From contig JACVTC010000462.1 in NCBI GenBank assembly GCA_016946835.1, positions 2,501-26,538 on the forward strand: a stretch of DNA of 24,038 nucleotides. Direction: 5' to 3'. Origin of the DNA: Neocallimastix lanati (nom. inval.). Lineage: Eukaryota; Neocallimastigomycota; Neocallimastigomycetes; Neocallimastigales; Neocallimastigaceae. Shown piece after piece: positions 10,346 through 20,275 of the stretch; position 1 is the stretch's first letter; every line of letters begins with the position of its first letter. Below the pieces are notes generated by a model. That model saw only the letters and a list, made by a program, of their open reading frames with translations, did not search any database and had not been told where the DNA came from. A program made the translations under genes and the position numbers.

Positions 10346-10560
10346 AAGCCACGTTATCCGAAATGCAACTCATAATCCTATTTTATTTATTTTATTAATA
10401 AATATTCATTAATAACTATATTGAATTATTTATTTATATTATTAATACATGTTCATTAATAGATATGTCAAAATATTTATTTAATATATTAATATATTCA
10501 TTAATATTTATATTAAAATATTTATTTATTTTATAATTATTTATTCATTAATATGTATAG
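10346..10560 (+). repeat. Long direct repeat, copy 2, with diverged 47-bp satellite
   Basis: This is the partner of 9388-9560. It begins AAGCCACGTTATCCGAAATG and runs into CATTAAT-type repeats (C at 10408, 10454, 10499 and 10546, steps of 45-47 bp). The last of these merges into the left edge of the 273-bp array, so that repeat unit seems to have captured a piece of 47-bp satellite. Confidence 0.75.
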
Positions 10561-11560
10561 TTGATTTATTTATAAACATAATATACATCCACTTATATAA
10601 ACTTTTTATTTTAAATAATAATTATATAAAAAAAATTAATCCAAAAATACTTTTGCTTATTAGGAATAAAATATTAAAATATTTTTGCATTTTAGAGAAA
10701 AAAGTTTTTTAGCTATTTTTTTTTGACATATACGGTTTGAGCAAATTTTTTTTATTTACCAAAAATAAAAGAATTTGTTTATGAAATTATTTATTTATTT
10801 ATTTTATAATTATTTATTCATTAATATGTATAGTTGATTTATTTATAAACATAATATACATCCACTTATATAAACTTTTTATTTTAAATAATAATTATAT
10901 AAAAAAAAATTAATCTGAAAATACTTTTGCTTATTATGAATAAAATATTCAAATATTTTTGCATTTTAGAGAAAAAAGTTTTTTCGCTATTTTTTTTTGA
11001 CATATACGGTTTGAGCAAATTTTTTTTATTTACCAAAAATAAAAGAATTTGTTTATTAAATTATTTATTTATTTATTTTATAATTATTTATTCATTAATA
11101 TGTATAGTTGATTTATTTATAAACATAATATACATCCACTTATATAAACTTTTTATTTTAAATAATAATTATATAAAAAAAATTAATCTGAAAATACTTT
11201 TGCTTATTGGGAATAAAATATTCAAATATTTTTGCATTTTAAAGAAAAAAGTTTTTTCGCTATTTTTTTTTGACATATACGGTTTGAGCAAATTTTTTTT
11301 ATTTACCAAAAATAAAAGAATTTGTTTATTAAATTATTTATTTATTTATTTTATAATTATTTATTCATTAATATGTATAGTTGATTTATTTATAAACATA
11401 ATATACATCCACTTATATAAACTTTTTATTTTAAATAATAATTATATAAAAAAAATTAATCTGAAAATACTTTTGCTTATTATGAATAAAATATTCAAAT
11501 ATTTTTGCATTTGAAAGAAAAAAGTTTTTTCGCTATTTTTTTTGACATATATGGCTTAAA
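10521..11560 (+). repeat. 273-bp tandem repeat, about 3.8 copies
   Basis: The phrase CTTTTGCTTATTA recurs with TGC at 10654, 10928, 11201 and 11474, so the period is 273-274 bp. Copies differ by a few substitutions. Each contains TATACGGTTTGAGCAAATTT, ACATCCACTTATATAAAC and a 47-bp-satellite-like segment. Because 273 is a multiple of three, one forward frame stays open across the two middle copies (from 10927). The first copy has stops in that frame (TAG near 10710) and the last has TGA at about 11512, so I do not call it a gene. The array ends at TATATGGCTTAAATATG, close to the MITE-like end motif. Confidence 0.9.
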
Positions 11561-11780
11561 TATGCTTTATTTTATTCTATAAAATAAAAATATTTTTTTT
11601 TATTAAAATATTTAATTATTTATATAATTAATATTTATTCATTAATATTTTAAATTAAATTTATTTAATATTTAAATTTATATTTTTTTTATATATCTAA
11701 TTATAAATAATATTTTATTACATATGAATAGGTATTTTTTTTTAATTATCAGCTTTAAATATTAATAATTAAGAGTTTAA
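11561..11780. other. AT-rich junction before the 195-bp satellite
   Basis: No feature is recognised. The sequence is AT-rich and grades into diverged satellite text from about 11781. Confidence 0.5.
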
Positions 11781-14700
11781 ATTTTTATAAATTAAATATT
11801 TCTAATATTAAATATTTAATGATATTTTCATTTTTATTATATACTTATTTTTTCATGAATTATTTTAACCTATATATCCAACTTGATTCATGCTTATTAT
11901 AAAAATTTTATTAAAAAAAAAATATCTATTTTTAAAAATGAAGTTACAAATAATTTATATTCATTTAAAATTAGCGAAAACAAATGCTTTTCTTATGATA
12001 TAATTTATTTTATTCTAAGCTTAGAACTTCATGAATTATTTCAACCTATATATCCAACTTGATCCATGCTTATTAAAAAAAATTATTATAAAAATTTTAC
12101 TGAAAAATAAAAAAAAAAATTTTTTTTTTAAAAATGATTTTACAAACAATTTATTTTCATTTTAAGTAAGAGAAAACAAATGCATTTCTAATGATATATT
12201 ATATTTTATTCTACTTTTACTATTTCATGAATTATTTCAACCCATATTTCTAACTTGATTCATGATTATTATAAAAATTTATTATAAAAATTTTAGTAAA
12301 AAATAAAAAAAAAAATTTTTTTTTAAAAATGAAGTTACAATTAATTAATATTCATTTTAAGTAAGAGAAAACAAATGCTTTTCTAATGATATAATTTATT
12401 TTATTCTAGGTTTACTACTTCATGAGTTATTTCAACCTATATTTCCAACTTGATTCATGATTATTATAAAAATTTATTATAAAAATTTTATTGAAAAAAA
12501 AAAAAAAATTTTTTTTTTTAAAAATGAAGTTACAAATAATTAATATTCATTTTAAGTAAGCGAAAACAAATGCTTTTCTAATGATATAATTTATTTTATT
12601 CTAAGTTTACTATTTCATGAGTTATTTCAACCCATATTTCCAACTTGATCCATGCTTATTATAAAAATTTATTATAAAAATTTTACTGAAAAATAAAAAA
12701 AAAATTTTTTTTTTTAAAAATGATTTTACAAACAATTTATTTTCATTTTAAGTAAGAGAAAACAAATGCATTTCTAATGATATATTATATTTTATTCTAC
12801 TTTTACTATTTCATGAATTATTTCAACCCATATTTCTAACTTGATTCATGATTATTATAAAAATTTATTATAAAAATTTTAGTAAAAAATAAAAAAAAAA
12901 TTTTTTTTTTAAAAATGAAGTTACAATTAATTAATATTCATTTTAAGTAAGAGAAAACAAATGCTTTTCTAATGATATAATTTATTTTATTCTAGGTTTA
13001 CTACTTCATGAGTTATTTCAACCTATATTTCCAACTTGATTCATGATTATTATAAAAATTTATTATAAAAATTTTATTGAAAAAAAAAAAAAAATTTTTT
13101 TTTTTAAAAATGAAGTTACAAATAATTTATATTCATTTTAAGTAAGCGAAAACAAATGCTTTTCTAATGATATAATTTATTTTATTCTAAGTTTACTATT
13201 TCATGAGTTATTTCAACCCATATTTCCAACTTGATCCATGCTTATTATAAAAATTTATTATAAAAATTTTACTGAAAAATAAAAAAAAAATTTTTTTTTT
13301 TAAAAATGATTTTACAAACAATTTATTTTCATTTTAAGTAAGAGAAAACAAATGCATTTCTAATGATATATTATATTTTATTCTACTTTTACTATTTCAT
13401 GAATTATTTCAACCCATATTTCTAACTTGATTCATGATTATTATAAAAATTTTAGTAAAAAATAAAAAAAAATTTTTTTTTTTTTAAAAATGAAGTTACA
13501 AATAATTAATATTCATTTTAAGTAAGAGAAAACAAATGCTTTTCTAATGATATAATATATTTTATTCTAGGTTTACTATTTCATGATTTATTTCAACCTA
13601 TATATCCAACTTGATCCATGCTTATTATAAAAATTTATTATAAAAATTTTAGTAAAAAATAAAAAAAAAATTTTTTTTTTTAAAAATGAAGTTACAAATA
13701 ATTTATATTCATTTTAAGTAAGCGAAAACGAATGCTTTTCTAATTATATAATATATTTTATTTTATGTTTACCATTTCATGAGTTATTTCAACCCATATT
13801 TCTAACTTGTTTCATGATTATTATAAAAATTTATTATAAAAATTTTACTGAGAAAAAAAAAAAAATTTTTTTTTTAAAAATGAAGTTACAAATAATTTAT
13901 TTTCATTTTAAGTAAGTGCAAACAAAAGCTTTTCCAATGATATATTTATTTTTATTTTAAGATTATTATTTCATGAATTATTTCAACCCATATTTCCAAC
14001 TTGTTTCATGATTATTATAAAAATTTATTATAAAAATTTTAGTAAAAAATAAAAAAAAAAATTTTTTTTTAAAAATGAAGTTACAAATAATTAATATTCA
14101 TTTTAAGTAAGCGAAAACAAATGCTTTTCTAATGATATAATATATTTTATTCTAGGTTTACTACTTCATGAGTTATATCAACCCATATTTCCAACTTGAT
14201 CCATGCTTATTATAAAAATTTATTATAAAAATTTTACTGAAAAAAAAAAAAAAAATTTTTTTTATTAAAAATGAAGTTACAAATAATTTATATTCATTTT
14301 AAGTAAGAGAAAACAAATGCTTTTCTATTGATATAATTTATTTTATTCTAGGTTTACTATTTCATGAGTTATTTCAACCCATATTTCCAACTTGATCCAT
14401 GCTTATTATAAAAATTTATTATAAAAATTTTACTGAAAAATAAAAAAAAAAATTTTTTTTTTAAAAATGATTTTACAAACAATTTATTTTCATTTTAAGT
14501 AAGAGAAAACAAATGCATTTCTAATGATATATTATATTTTATTCTACTTTTACTATTTCATGAATTATTTCAACCCATATTTCTAACTTGATTCATGATT
14601 ATTATAAAAATTTATTATAAAAATTTTAGTAAAAAATAAAAAAAAAAATTTTTTTTTTAAAAATGAAGTTACAAATAATTAATATTCATTTTAAGTAAGA

Positions 14701-15650
14701 GAAAACAAATGCTTTTCTAATGATATATTATATTTTATTCTACTTTTACTATTTCATGAATTATTTCAACCCATATTTCTAACTTGATTCATGATTATTA
14801 TAAAAATTTATTATAAAAATTTTAGTAAAAAATAAAAAAAAAATTTTTTTTTTAAAAATGAAGTTACAAATAATTAATATTCATTTTATGTAAGAGAAAA
14901 TAAATGCTTTTCTAATGATATAATATATTTTATTCTAGGTTTACTACTTCATGAGTTATATCAACCCATATTTCCAACTTGATCCATGCTTATTATAAAA
15001 ATTTATTATAAAAATTTTACTGAAAAATAAAAAAAAAATTTTTTTTTTTAAAAATGAAGTTACAAATAATTTATATTCATTTTAAGTAAGTGAAAACAAA
15101 TGCTTTTCTAATGATATATTTATTTTTATTTTAAGATTATTATTTCATGAGTTATTTCAACCCATATTTCCAACTTGATTCATGATTATTATAAAAATTT
15201 ATTATAAAAATTTTACTGAAAAAAAAAAAAAAAAATTTTTTTTTTAAAAATGAAGTTACAAATAATTTATATTCATTTTAAGTAAGCTCAAACAAATACA
15301 TTTCTAATGATATAATATATTTTATTCTAGGTTTACTATTTCATGAGTTATTTCAACCTATATATCCAACTTGATCCATGCTTATTATAAAAATTTATTA
15401 TAAAAATTATACTGAAAAAAAAAAAAAAAAATTTTTTTTTTTTAAAAATGAAGTTACAAACAATTTATTTTCATTTAAAATTAGCGAAAAAAAAAGCTTT
15501 TCTAATGATATAATTTATTTTATTCTAGGTTTACTATTTCATGAATTATTTCATCGTATATACAATATTATTTCAGGGTTAATAATTAAAATTAATTATA
15601 AAATTTTTGAAAAAATTAAAAAAATACTTGAATAATTTTAAAATTTAGTT
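11781..15650 (+). repeat. 195-bp satellite array, about 20 monomers, candidate centromeric or heterochromatic satellite
   Basis: The anchor TTTCATGAATTATTTCAAC (or TCATGAGTTA) occurs at 11853, 12029, 12225, 12420, 12615, 12811, 13006, 13201, 13397, 13581, 13777, 13971, 14166, 14362, 14558, 14754, 14949, 15145, 15341 and 15539. Steps are 194-198 bp, except 176 and 184, where a TTATTATAAAAA duplication is missing. Nearly every monomer contains an A9-16/T9-11 junction followed by AAAAATGA, then GAAAACAAATGC, TTCTAATGATATA and ACTTGATCCATG. A fixed TGA (in ACTTGATTCATG) and A/T length changes break every frame, so it is non-coding. Monomer size close to a nucleosome repeat and higher-order structure are known features of centromeric satellites. 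The assignment is inference. Confidence 0.93.
12225..13396 (+). repeat. Three-monomer higher-order repeat, 586 bp, two nearly identical copies
   Basis: Three monomer types alternate. One carries ATTTTACAAACAATTTATTT with TGCATTTCTAATGATATATTA. One carries GTTACAATTAATTAAT with CTAGGTTTACTACTTC. One carries AAGCGAAAACAAATGC with CTAAGTTTACTATTTC. Equivalent anchors are exactly 586 bp apart: 12225/12811/13397, 12420/13006 and 12615/13201. The two copies, 12225-12810 and 12811-13396, differ at only a handful of positions, whereas neighbouring monomers differ clearly. This shows recent amplification of the trimer as a unit. Confidence 0.88.
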
Positions 15651-15965
15651 GCGATGAATTCAACGTTTAATATAATAAAACCCTATTTATTGTGCATCTA
15701 GTGATATATTATTTTCATTTATTCGTTAAAAATTTAAAAAGTTATAAAACTTCAAATCTCAAAACTATCTATATGTATTATTAATAATTTAATAAAAATA
15801 ACCCTAAGTTTAAACAAATATTTGAATATCTTGAAAATTTAGTTGTGAAGGGTTCAACATTTAATGAAATATACATTTAATTGATAAGCATCTTATAATA
15901 TAATTTTAATTTGTTCGTTAGTTATTTCAATAATTGTAAACCATTAAATCTCAACACTATTTTTT
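15641..15965 (+). repeat. Diverged edge monomers of the 195-bp satellite
   Basis: AAATTTAGTTG recurs at 15641 and 15835 (194 bp). CATCTAGTGATATATTATTTTCATT at 15695 sits 196 bp after the equivalent TCTAATGATATAATTTATTT of the last clear monomer. Order and spacing match the array, but many bases differ. CCCTAA-like motifs (ACCCTAT at 15680, ACCCTAA at 15801) have appeared in place of monomer sequence. Degenerate monomers at array edges are typical of satellites homogenised in the centre. Confidence 0.65.
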
Positions 15966-16047
15966 GAAACACACACACATACAAACAAATAAAAAAAAAA
16001 AAAAAAAACCAAAACAAAAAAACAAAAAAACAAACAAAAAAAAAAAA
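15966..16047. repeat. AC/A-rich simple repeat
   Basis: An ACACACACACAT run followed by AAACAAA-rich homopolymeric sequence up to about 16047. It is simple-sequence DNA between the satellite and the following AT-rich stretch. Confidence 0.85.
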
Positions 16048-16180
16048 TAAATTTTAATTTTTCATAAACAAGTAATATTGTATTTTCAAATAATATATTA
16101 TTATATGCCTTTTTATTATATTATTTAAATAAAATTTGAATCTTTATTAATTTTTAAATAAAATATCTAAGTCTAAAATC

Positions 16181-16220
<40 letters not shown>

Positions 16221-16993
16221 ATAAATAAAAAAAATGAAATATATAATTTAGTTTCTTTTAAAATAATTATATTAGAACTATAAAAATATATCATTTAATT
16301 ACTATAAAAAAGAAATTATTTGTAAAGTGAGTGACCTTTAATTATTTATTCTTTTTATTTTTGATTTAAAAAATATTTAATATTTAAATATATATAAAAA
16401 AATATTATATTTAAAAAATTATTATTAATAATTAAGAAAAATTATTTAATTTTATTTTTTTTTTATAAAAATTATTAAAATACATATTTTATGTTATTAT
16501 AAAGTTTTGACATTATTTTTTTTATAAAAAAGTACTTTTATATTTTCTTTTTTATCATTATAGGTTTATTTTATTATGTTTTGAATACTAAATGATTAAT
16601 TAAATATTAATCTTCAAAATCCTTTATAAAAATATTGTTAGTAATAAATATTAATATACTAAATAAATATATATAATATTTAAAGCTTAATAATTCTTGA
16701 AATAAAAATGGTAGTACAATAAATAATATATCTTTTAAATAATATTTCTTAAATGTTTATTTTATTAAAGAATGAATATTTAATAATTAATATTTAAATA
16801 AATATTCATCTTATTAATAATAATTATGAATAATAAAAAATAGTAATAATATTAAAAGTTATGTACCTCTTGAAATAAAAATAATAAAATAATAAATAAC
16901 ATTTTATTTTATTTATTTACATTTATTACTTTTTTTATCAAAATATAAATATTTATTGATTATTATTATTAATTTTACTTATATTTTATATAT
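16048..16993. other. AT-rich stretch with T33 tract, no gene seen
   Basis: It contains a T33 run at 16184-16216. No tandem period, open frame or RNA gene is recognisable. Short motifs such as GTGAGTGACC near 16328 stand out only because the background is A/T. Confidence 0.55.
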
Positions 16994-17602
16994 CCACTAA
17001 TTTCAATAACCCAAAAAATTTCTTTGACCTTAAATCTTCTTTGACCCTAAATTTTTCAATAACCCAAAAAATTTTCTTTGACCTTAAATTTTCTTTGACC
17101 TTAAATTTTCTTTGACCCTAAATTTTTCAATAACCCAAAAAAATTTTTTGACCTAAAAATTTCTTTGACCCTAATTTTTTCAATAACCCAAAAAAATTTT
17201 TTGACCTAAAAATTTTTTGACTCTAAATTCTCTTTGACCCTAAATTTTTCAATAACCCAAAAAAATTTTTTGACCTAAAAAATTCTTTGACCCTAAATTT
17301 TTCAATAACCCAAAAAAATTTTTTGACCCTAAATTTTTCAATAACCCAAAAAAATTTTTTGACCTAAAAAATTCTTTGACCCTAAATTTTTCAATAAACC
17401 AAAAAAATTTTTTGACCCTAAATTTTTCAATAACCCAAAAAAATTTTTTGACCTAAAAAATTTTTTGACCTAAAAATTTTTTGACCTAAAAAATTCTTTG
17501 ACCCTAAATTTTTCAATAAACCAAAAAAATTTTTTGACCTAAAAAATTCTTTGACCCTAAATTTTTCAATACCCCCAAAAATTTTTTTGACCTAAAAATT
17601 TC
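16994..17602 (+). repeat. Mosaic array of 17-18-bp modules with GACC(C)TAAA and AATAACCC
   Basis: Three related modules are shuffled: TTTGACCCTAAATTTTT, CAATAACCCAAAAAAATT and TTTGACCTAAAAAATTC. Module order varies, giving composite periods of about 34 and 51 bp. All share a CC(C) followed by A-rich and T-rich blocks, so they probably descend from one 17-bp unit. Cytosine-containing positions are conserved while A/T tract lengths drift. GACCCTAAA resembles a CCCTAAA telomeric repeat, but the array is not simple telomeric DNA. Confidence 0.88.
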
Positions 17603-17800
17603 TAAAGAGAAAGTTGTATTTCAAAATGTATCATAAATTAAATCAAATATATATTTAATATTTTATTTAATTTTAAAGATATATTTTTATTTTTTTTATA
17701 AAATAAAATAATAATATTTAGTATTACTTAATTTTAAATATATATATTTATTTTTTTTATTTATAATAATTTATTCTTTTCCTTTTTTTTTATAAAATAA
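17603..17800. other. AT-rich stretch
   Basis: No gene or clear period is seen. Confidence 0.5.
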
Positions 17801-18060
17801 AAAAAGAAATAAGTAAATAAAAATTATATATAAATAAATAATAAATAATAAATAAAAAAATAAATAATAAATAATAAATAAAAAAATAAATAATAAATAA
17901 AAATAATAAATAATAAATAATTAAATAATAAGTAATAAATAAGTAATAAAAAATAATAAATAATAAATAATAAATAATTAATAATTAAATAATAAATAAA
18001 TAAATAATAATTAAATAATTAAATAATTAAATAATAAATAATAAATAAATGCTACAAAAA
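17801..18060. repeat. AATAAATAA microsatellite
   Basis: Tandem AATAAATAATAAATAAA words with occasional TTAAATAATTAA. It is simple sequence with no stable frame. Confidence 0.85.
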
Positions 18061-18590
18061 AAAAAAATTAAATAAAAAAATAATAAAATAAAAAAATATA
18101 TATATTTATAAATTATTTTAATTGTTAATTTCTTATTAATTATTTTTATATAATTTATTCGTGGTTATGTACATTAGATATTATTTTATTTTTTAATTAT
18201 TTAATAATTTTTATAGTTAAAGATTTAAATATTTTTATAATCCTAAATGTAGATTAATTATATTGTGTTTAATAAAATACTATTTGATTTTATTTTTTAG
18301 TATAAATAATATTTTTATTTATTTTTATTTTTTTTTATTCCTTAAAAAAATTAATCATCTAATGTACTCTAAAATAAACTATAATTAAATATTGTTCATT
18401 AATATTTTATATTTATTTTTTATCTATATATTAATATAATAATTAAAAAAAAAAAAAAGTTTTTTCTTTTCAGCTTTAAAATTAAATTTTGATTAAAAAA
18501 TTTAAAAAATTAAGTTTTTAAAAAAATGGCATATCCGAAATTTTATTTTATAATTAATTTAATATAAATCTATAATTAAATTAAAAATTT
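18061..18590. other. AT-rich stretch, no feature seen
   Basis: No open frame, tandem period or RNA gene is recognisable on either strand. Confidence 0.5.
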
Positions 18591-18705
18591 AAATTTTTTT
18601 GGACCAATCGATTTTTAAATAGAAAAATTTTTCTACTTTGACAAATAAAACCCGCTTTTGCTAAGGGGGTGGTCATTTTTTTTGGTTTTTTATCTATGTG
18701 ATGGG

Positions 18706-18738
<33 letters not shown>
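18591..18738. other. Short complex-sequence patch followed by A33
   Basis: Between 18600 and 18704 the sequence is unusually rich in G and C for this region, with GGACCAATCGATT, AACCCGCTTTTGC, TAAGGGGGTGGTC and ATCTATGTGATGGG. GGACC and GGTC at the two sides, and ACCC and GGGT inside, could pair. A T8 run follows TGGTCA, as at RNA polymerase III ends. I find no box A or box B, so an RNA gene is not supported. A33 occupies 18706-18738 and could be a poly(A) tail of an unrecognised insertion. Confidence 0.35.
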
Positions 18739-18740
<2 letters not shown>

Positions 18741-18889
18741 AATAAAATAAAATTATATAATTATTAAAATTTTAAATAGCGAAATAAAATTTTTGATTGT
18801 GGGTTTTTTTTTGGGATAATAATTATTTTTGGTGCATAGATAATATTTATTTTTTTTTTTAATTTTTTTTTTCTTATTGCAAGCTTTTT
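18739..18889. other. AT-rich stretch
   Basis: No feature is recognised. It leads into the pyrimidine/purine repeat. Confidence 0.4.
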
Positions 18890-19134
18890 ACTTTGTAAAA
18901 AGTTTAACTTTAGAAAGATAAAAGAAATAAATATTTTTCTTTCTTTCTTTCTTTTTTTTTTTTTTATTAATTTTTTTTATTATTTTTATTTTAAATTATT
19001 TTATTTTAAAAATAAAATAAAAATAAAAATAAAAAAAAAAAAATTAAAAAATGTTGAGAGGAAGAGGGGAAAATTTTTCTTTTTCTTTTTTTTCTATTTT
19101 AGAAAAATAAAAGAAATAAATATTTTTCTTTCTT

Positions 19135-19172
<38 letters not shown>

Positions 19173-19978
19173 TTTTTTATTTTTATTTTAAATTATTTTA
19201 TTTTAAAAATAAAATAAAAATAAAAATAAAAAAAAAATTAAAAAATGATGAAAGGAAGAGGGGAATTTTTTCTTTTTTCTTTTCTATTTTAGAAAAATAA
19301 AAGAAATAAATATTTTTCTTTTTTCTTTCTTTTTTTTTTTTTTATTTTTTTTTTATTTTTATTTTAAAAATAAAATAAAATAAAATTAAAAAAAAAAAAA
19401 AAATTAAAAAATGATGAAAGGAAGAGGGGAATTTTTTTCTTTTTTCTTTTCTATTTTAGAAAAATAAAAGAAATAAATATTTTTCTTTTTTCTTTCTTTT
19501 TTTTTTTTTTAATTTTTTTTTATTTTTATTTTAAATTATTTTATTTTAAAAATAAAATAAAAATAAAAATAAAAAAAAAATTAAAAAATGATGAAAGGAA
19601 GAGGGGAATTTTTTCTTTTTTCTTTTCTATTTTAGAAAAATAAAAGAAATAAATATTTTTCTTTTTTCTTTCTTTTTTTTTTTTTTATTTTTTTTTTATT
19701 TTTATTTTAAAAATAAAATAAAATAAAATTAAAAAAAAAAAAAAAATTAAAAAATGATGAAAGGAAGAGGGGAATTTTTTTCTTTTTTCTTTTCTATTTT
19801 AGAAAAATAAACGAAATAATATTTTTCTTTTTTCTTTCTTTTTTTTTTTATTTTTTTTTTTTTTATTTTTATTTTAAATTATTTTTTAAAAAAAAATAAA
19901 TTAAATTAAAAAATGATGAAAGGAAGAGGGAAATTTTTTTCTTTTTTTTTTTCTACTTTAGAAAGATAAAAGAAATAA

Positions 19979-20019
<41 letters not shown>

Positions 20020-20275
20020 TAATTTTTTTATTATTTTTATTTTAAATTATTTTTAAAAAAAAAATAAAATAAAAATAAAAATAAAAAAAATTAAAAAATG
20101 ATGAAATGGAAGAAGGAAATTTTTTTTTTCTATTTTAGAAAGATAAAAAGAAAAAATATTTTTCCTTCATTTTTATTTTAATTTTTTATTTTTATTTTTA
20201 ATTATTTTTTTTAAAGAATAAAATAAAATAAAAATAAAAAAAAAGTGATGAGAGGGAGGAGATGAATTTTTTTTT
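18890..20275 (+). repeat. 146-194-bp repeat of T-rich and A-rich halves with GGAAGAGGGGA core, 8 copies
   Basis: The core GGAAGAGGGGA recurs at 19061, 19255, 19421, 19598, 19764 and 19923, and degenerate at 20109 and about 20255. Each unit runs TTCTATTTTAGAAAAATAAAAGAAATAAATATTT (split by small changes), a CTTTCTTT/poly(T) tract, ATTTTAAATTATTTTATTTTAAAAATAAAATAAA-type self-complementary sequence, AAAAATGATGAAA, then the core. Spacing differs mostly through homopolymer length. The interval pattern 166/177/166 reflects a 343-bp dimer (19255 to 19598 and 19421 to 19764). T31 and T36 runs lie at 19137-19167 and 19982-20017. Confidence 0.9.

Noticed and set aside
10927-11514. 195-codon forward frame
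   Set aside because: It spans two copies of a 273-bp repeat and is open because the period divides by three. Flanking copies have stops in the same frame, and no domain is recognisable. Kept only as a finding.
15378-15635. 85-codon frame at the end of the satellite
   Set aside because: It runs through one satellite monomer and its poly(A)/poly(T) junction. Other monomers break the frame with a fixed TGA and length changes.
18591-18705. tRNA or other RNA polymerase III gene
   Set aside because: No box A or box B, no cloverleaf pairing and no CCA-adjacent acceptor stem can be found.
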